This document shows positions 7,280 through 10,812 of a DNA stretch of 10,812 nucleotides, piece by piece (the first letter of the stretch is position 1; every line of letters begins with the position of its first letter). This stretch comes from CAYNGH01 sp964396845 (lineage in GTDB: Bacteria > Vulcanimicrobiota > JAJTBE01 > CAYNGH01), in assembly GCA_964396845.1 (NCBI GenBank), contig CAYNGH010000116.1, positions 1-10,812 of the forward strand. Reading direction: 5' to 3'. The notes beneath the pieces were generated by a model that saw nothing but the letters and a program-made list of their open reading frames with translations, was not told where the DNA came from and searched no databases. A program made the translations under genes and the position numbers.

Positions 7280-7302
7280 ATCATCCGCACGAAGCGGATG
7301 AT
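7280..7302 (-). terminator. Perfect 9-bp inverted repeat: terminator of the helicase-amj-permease unit or operator of the lysine operon
   Basis: ATCATCCGC (7280-7288) pairs perfectly with GCGGATGAT (7294-7302) around 5 bases. On the minus strand it is followed by TTTGTTG, a modest T tract, so it could end transcripts arriving from the permease gene, 116 bases upstream. It also overlaps the predicted transcription start of the lysine operon (about 7299), so it could instead be a DNA operator. Both readings are inference. Confidence 0.5.
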
Positions 7303-7305
7303 CCC

Positions 7306-7333
7306 ATATTAATATAAAGACTCCTTCTGTCGA
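7306..7333 (-). promoter_or_regulatory. Possible sigma70 promoter of the lysine-degradation operon
   Basis: The minus strand reads TCGACA (7333-7328), a 16-base spacer, then TAATAT (7311-7306), the same -10 as at the arsR promoter. The start point would be near 7299, leaving a leader of about 85 bases. The -35 has one mismatch and the spacer is one base short, so this is a moderate candidate. Confidence 0.4.
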
Positions 7334-7376
7334 GGAAATTAAACTCCTGCCATAAAAACAGGCATTTTTCAGGGAA

Positions 7377-7392
7377 TGTGACAAAATTCACA
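7377..7392. promoter_or_regulatory. CRP/FNR-family binding site, TGTGA-N6-TCACA
   Basis: Both half-sites, TGTGA (7377-7381) and TCACA (7388-7392), match the CRP consensus exactly with a 6-base spacer. The site lies between the permease stop and the lysine operon, centred about 85 bases upstream of the predicted start point, within the range of upstream-activating CRP sites. The regulator is not in the window, and other CRP/FNR-family proteins use similar sites. Confidence 0.5.
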
Positions 7393-7417
7393 CACCAGGG
7401 GCAGTTTATTGTGTAGA

Positions 7418-8212
7418 TCAGGTTTCCAAATCCTTAAAATGAAAAATTACTCCGGCTAAAACAAGAAAAATTAAAGTGATAATTAGAAGCGCGGTGCAGT
7501 TTGCCCATTGAAAACGGGTGGACATAAACAGCTTCTCGGTGTCAAAGAACCGGAAGAATGTAAGGTTCTTCACCTTTTCCCACTTGGGAGAAAAAGCCCC
7601 CAGGAAAAACGAAAGGTAAGACATGAGAAAAAACAGCATGGAGGTGATGGCGGCTTTTTTGTGATCGTTGAAGATCACCGAGAACAACAGGGCCACCGAC
7701 GAGAGGGCTATAAAATACATGAGGCCGTTGATGGAAACATACACAAAACGATAGGCTTTGTATGGCACATCCACCGCTCCGTGAAAGGTGCCGGTATAAA
7801 ACCCCACAAAGGCACAAAGAACCAGCAGAATCGTATAAAGAGTAGCCGCCAGGTATTTTTCCGCCAGGACCCGCACCCGGGATACAGGATGAGCCATGAG
7901 CAATGCCAGGGTCTTCTGTTCTGTTTCCCTGGCTACCAGTCCTGAGAATATCAGGCAGACCCACACACTGCCTATCATAATCCACGCCACCGATGCCACG
8001 ATGTGAAGATAACCGCCAAAAATATTCAGAACCAGGAAGGCTTCCGCCATACGGCGCACTGCCGGGGGGACATTCTGGGTGATATACGAGAAATCCAGGT
8101 GACGGGCCACTTCAAATTCCTGAATCACCAGAAACAGACCTCCCGCCAGAAGAATGCAGAATATGATGGTGATGAAAAGCTCTTCCCGGAGAGTTTTTTT
8201 AAAGATTTTCAT
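7418..8212 (-). CDS. ABC-2-type transporter permease
   Basis: The 264-residue integral membrane protein has six predicted membrane helices at about 12-30, 66-90, 121-141, 157-180, 187-207 and 238-258. Between helices 2 and 3 it carries the cytoplasmic motif RETEQKTLALLMAHPVSR (95-112), typical of NosY-like ABC-2 permeases (E...TL..L...P.SR), where the ATPase contacts the permease. The open frame reaches further upstream, but the ATG at 8212 is preferred. GGAGG lies 6 bases before it, and it overlaps the amj stop as TAATG, implying translational coupling. No ATP-binding subunit gene is visible in the window, so substrate and partner are unknown. The coupling to a lipid II flippase hints at a cell-envelope role, which is inference only. 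It is the last gene of its unit. Confidence 0.88.
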   Translation of the reverse strand: MKIFKKTLREELFITIIFCILLAGGLFLVIQEFEVARHLDFSYITQNVPPAVRRMAEAFLVLNIFGGYLHIVASVAWIMIGSVWVCLIFSGLVARETEQKTLALLMAHPVSRVRVLAEKYLAATLYTILLVLCAFVGFYTGTFHGAVDVPYKAYRFVYVSINGLMYFIALSSVALLFSVIFNDHKKAAITSMLFFLMSYLSFFLGAFSPKWEKVKNLTFFRFFDTEKLFMSTRFQWANCTALLIITLIFLVLAGVIFHFKDLET

Positions 8213-9060
8213 TAACCGCCTCCAATCTGTTCGATGAGCCGGGAAACCCACAGGATATAATCCGCGGCAGGCTCCAGCAGGACAACCCCCATCAGGTTGC
8301 CGATGATAGACCCGATGGCCAGCCATATTACCATAATCCGAACATGATCGATGGTTCTCTTCTCGGCTACCACCTGATCAACGATAAGGGCCGACACCGG
8401 TTCCACCAGCACAAAGAGAAAAATGGTGCCGATGCCGTTGATGATCCCTGACAGGTGAATGGCGGTACGCACCAGGTCTTCATTGAGAACACTGGCATAT
8501 GTGGAGGATATGACCCCGATGGTCCACATGGAAACCCCCATGGCATTGAAGATCAAAAACCACCGTGGCAGGACCTTGACATTGAGGGGATTGACTCCCA
8601 TAAAGCTGGGCCGGCGGAAACACTTGAAAAACCGTAGCCAATAACGGGGTTTTGTCCCAAAGGCCCAGGCAATCCTGGGGATTGAACCGAATTTTTCCAT
8701 GGCCTCAATCCCCATCTTGTATATTTCAATAAATGAAGGCAAAAGCAAAAAGCCCATCAGTGAGCCGAAAGCCGCAGAGAAAACCACAAAGCGAAGCTTG
8801 ATGAGGATGATCTCAAGCTGTCCTTCTCTGGCCAGCTGATCCACAATGGAAGCCATCAGGGGTGCGTATATCAGGTTCAGAAGACGAAATGAAACCTGAA
8901 AGACATTAAAAAGGGACAGCGCAGTGGCCACCCTTTTTGTTTCTGCTCCCGATGCCCTGGCCGCGTTGGTGGTCAGGGTCAGAAGGTTAATCAGAATATT
9001 CAGAAGACAGACAATCAGCAGTTTGGAGTCATAAATCAGGTACTCCAGGTGAAAGGGCAT
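8212..9060 (-). CDS. amj: Amj-family (DUF2837/YdaH) lipid II flippase
   Basis: The 282-residue polytopic membrane protein has about six hydrophobic segments, clearest at 12-30, 45-70, 88-112, 166-188, 197-220 and 243-265. Its signature stretch at 31-74 includes NAARASGAETKRVATALSLF and RLLNLIYAPLMASIVD, which I recognise as the DUF2837 family. Bacillus subtilis Amj is the founding member, a flippase that moves the peptidoglycan precursor lipid II across the membrane and can replace MurJ. Length fits the family (about 270). The ATG at 9060 follows the helicase stop by 3 bases, with AGGA 7 bases upstream, so it shares a transcript with the helicase gene. The stop overlaps the permease start. 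Biochemical function is inferred from family membership by eye. Confidence 0.82.
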   Translation of the reverse strand: MPFHLEYLIYDSKLLIVCLLNILINLLTLTTNAARASGAETKRVATALSLFNVFQVSFRLLNLIYAPLMASIVDQLAREGQLEIILIKLRFVVFSAAFGSLMGFLLLPSFIEIYKMGIEAMEKFGSIPRIAWAFGTKPRYWLRFFKCFRRPSFMGVNPLNVKVLPRWFLIFNAMGVSMWTIGVISSTYASVLNEDLVRTAIHLSGIINGIGTIFLFVLVEPVSALIVDQVVAEKRTIDHVRIMVIWLAIGSIIGNLMGVVLLEPAADYILWVSRLIEQIGGG

Positions 9061-9063
9061 TTG

Positions 9064-10812
9064 TTATTCCTTCTTTATTTCAAGATTATCGGCAGGTATC
9101 TTTTCCACATCGCCGTTAGACAGGATCACATAGGCAAAACCGCCTTCTGTCTTCTTCAGGATACCCGACAATCCCTTGTCACTCACCACTGCGACCCCCG
9201 GCTCCAGCTCCACGGCAGAATTTTCCTCATCCTGAACATCACCTTCGAAGGGAGTAAGAAATGCCTGGGAGAGGGTTTTTTTGCCATGCTCCGGGAATAC
9301 TACCGTCACATAACCCTTCTTGGAGCCGACAACTTCGCCGGTGCCAAAAATCTTGTGACAGACTTTCTCTCCGTCGGAAAATTTATCCCGGGCCTTTCGT
9401 TTCTTTGGCTTGTCTTTGTCCAGTATGGAAGAAACCTTCCGGGTGAAGCTTCGCTTGGAAACCTCGGGCATATACTTGTCGATAAGATCCTCGGGAACCT
9501 CGGTAAGAAAACGGGAAGGACTCTGGTTATGGGATTTTCCGTGGATAGTCCTCTCCCGGGCATAAGTCAGGTAAACCTTCTCCCGGGTGCGGGTCATGGC
9601 TACATAAAAAAGCCGTCGCTCTTCATCAAGGGCTGTCTGGGAGCCTTCCTCAAGACTGCGGAAATGGGGAAACAGACCCTCCTCCAGCCCCACGATAAAG
9701 ACAATGGGAAACTCAAGCCCCTTGGCGGAATGAACCGTCATCAGAGTCAGGGAGCCTTCATCCCCGGCAGGGAGCACTTCCGCATCAATATCGGAATAGA
9801 GAGCAACCTTTTCCAGGAAACCTTCCAGGGAAGCCCCGGGTGTTGCCTTTTCATATTCATCAGCATCGTTGACCAGCTCTTCAAGGTTGTCCAGACGCTC
9901 CGCGCTCTTCGGGTCAGGGTCCTCTCGAAGCATCTGATAATAACCGACTTTCTTGAGAACCTTGTCAATAAATTCTCCCAGGTAATGACTCTTGTCATCT
10001 TCCTTTGAAGCCTGGGCCATCTTGTCCAGTTCAACTCTGAGCTTCACAACAAGACTGGAAAAAGAAGCCAGGGTATCCTGGATCTTCTTGCCTATCCGGG
10101 GTAGTTCCGACGCATTTTTCATAACATTCAGGAGGTCAGCCCCCTGTTCTATGGATCGGGTAATAATTTTTTCCTGGGTGATGTTCCCGATTCCCCGGGA
10201 AGGGGTGTTCACAATCCGAGAAAAGCTCAGGTTGTCCCATGGGTTGACAATCAGCTTGAGATACGCCAGAGCGTCTTTAATCTCGGCCCGGTCATAAAAA
10301 CGGACTCCCCCGATAATCCGGTAATTGATGCCTTCCTGTTTGAGAACTTCTTCTATGGATCGGGACTGGGCATTGGTGCGGTAAAGAATGACAAAGTCAT
10401 CAAAGGTCCTGCCTTTTTCCCGCCATTTCTTTATCTCCTTTACCACAAACCGAGCCTCCTGCCGGCCATCGGTGCAGGCATTGGATCCGATCCTCTCGCC
10501 CCGGGAAATTTTTGTCCAGAGCTTCTTTTTCTTGCGTCCCTTTATTTTCTCAACAATGGCGTTGGCCGCTTCCAGAACTACGCTGGTAGAGCGGTAATTT
10601 TCCTCCAGCTTCACCACCTTTGCGCCGGGAAAATCCTTTTCGAACCGCAAAATGATAGATACATCGGCCCCCCGGAAACCGTAAATCGACTGATCATCAT
10701 CCCCCACCACGCAAAGATTCCGGTGTTTCTCCGCCAGAAGCCGGGTAAATTCATACTGAACCGGGTTGACATCCTGGTATTCATCCACCAGGATATGGCT
10801 GAACCGATCCTG
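9064..10812 (-). CDS. UvrD/PcrA-type superfamily 1 DNA helicase, N-terminus cut by window edge
   Basis: This 3'-5' DNA helicase would act in nucleotide excision and mismatch repair or in clearing replication/transcription conflicts. In-window residues, numbered from 10812, show motif II DEYQD (10-14), motif III GDDDQSIYGFRGAD (37-50), motif IV LEENYRS (69-75), motif V TVHSAKGLEF (about 360-369) and motif VI VAMTRTREKVYLTYA (about 405-419). The Walker A region and about 200 N-terminal residues lie beyond the edge. A PcrA-like Tudor/SH3 module follows at about 482-520 (VCHKIFGTGEVVGSKKGYVTVVF). Beyond it is a further segment of about 50 residues, ELEPGVAVVSDKG...GDVEKIPADNL, which looks like a second small beta-barrel and is unusual for PcrA. 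The gene is first in a unit with amj and the permease. PcrA and UvrD cannot be separated firmly; the C-terminal module favours PcrA. Confidence 0.94.
   Translation of the reverse strand, partial: QDRFSHILVDEYQDVNPVQYEFTRLLAEKHRNLCVVGDDDQSIYGFRGADVSIILRFEKDFPGAKVVKLEENYRSTSVVLEAANAIVEKIKGRKKKKLWTKISRGERIGSNACTDGRQEARFVVKEIKKWREKGRTFDDFVILYRTNAQSRSIEEVLKQEGINYRIIGGVRFYDRAEIKDALAYLKLIVNPWDNLSFSRIVNTPSRGIGNITQEKIITRSIEQGADLLNVMKNASELPRIGKKIQDTLASFSSLVVKLRVELDKMAQASKEDDKSHYLGEFIDKVLKKVGYYQMLREDPDPKSAERLDNLEELVNDADEYEKATPGASLEGFLEKVALYSDIDAEVLPAGDEGSLTLMTVHSAKGLEFPIVFIVGLEEGLFPHFRSLEEGSQTALDEERRLFYVAMTRTREKVYLTYARERTIHGKSHNQSPSRFLTEVPEDLIDKYMPEVSKRSFTRKVSSILDKDKPKKRKARDKFSDGEKVCHKIFGTGEVVGSKKGYVTVVFPEHGKKTLSQAFLTPFEGDVQDEENSAVELEPGVAVVSDKGLSGILKKTEGGFAYVILSNGDVEKIPADNLEIKKE

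Noticed and set aside
7348..7369. TGCC...GGCA followed by TTTTT on the plus strand, terminator-like.
   Set aside because: The stem has only 4 bp with a 9-base loop, and no plus-strand gene upstream would need it.
9049..10008. A 319-codon open frame on the plus strand, antisense to the helicase gene.
   Set aside because: It lies opposite a gene with clear superfamily 1 helicase motifs and has no family signature of its own.

Overview
The window holds nine protein-coding genes in a dense bacterial layout. Base composition is balanced, near 50% GC by eye. Shine-Dalgarno sequences are clear (GGAGG types), starts include GTG and TTG, and neighbouring genes are closely coupled. I cannot place the organism to a phylum. 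The combination of a translin-family protein, a two-gene animal-type lysine-ketoglutarate reductase/saccharopine dehydrogenase pair, the alternative lipid II flippase Amj and a TPR-membrane-GAF sensor suggests a free-living, possibly uncultured bacterium. This is inference. No tRNA, rRNA, insertion sequence or CRISPR array was seen.

Left part (1-4302). A minus-strand sensor gene (signal peptide, TPR array, membrane helix, GAF domain) runs off the left edge. Divergent from it, on the plus strand, lie a translin/TRAX-like gene, a cytosolic protein built almost entirely of 13 ankyrin repeats, and a small ArsR-family repressor. The ArsR gene has a near-consensus promoter (TTGACA-N17-TAATAT) overlapped by a 27-bp near-palindrome that ends directly at the start codon. 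This suggests an autorepressed, leaderless mRNA.

Middle (4303-7417). A minus-strand two-gene operon encodes the two halves of the saccharopine pathway of lysine breakdown: lysine-ketoglutarate reductase first (TTG start), then saccharopine dehydrogenase 12 bases later. A strong intrinsic terminator follows at 4490-4518. The 203-base region upstream of the operon carries a perfect TGTGA-N6-TCACA (CRP/FNR-family type) site, a possible sigma70 promoter and a perfect 9-bp-stem inverted repeat.

Right part (7418-10812). A minus-strand, tightly coupled unit contains the C-terminal four fifths of a UvrD/PcrA helicase (cut by the right edge), an Amj-family lipid II flippase and an ABC-2-type permease with no ATPase gene in the window. 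The genes are separated by 3 bases and by a 1-base TAATG overlap.

No gene-free stretch exceeds 300 bases. The largest gaps are 4303-4535 (terminator, otherwise unremarkable), 1543-1757 (divergent promoter region), 7215-7417 (regulatory) and 2397-2588 (ankyrin ribosome binding site, little else). The best candidates for unusual biology are the bacterial TRAX-like nuclease candidate, the ArsR operator arrangement, and the Amj-ABC permease coupling.
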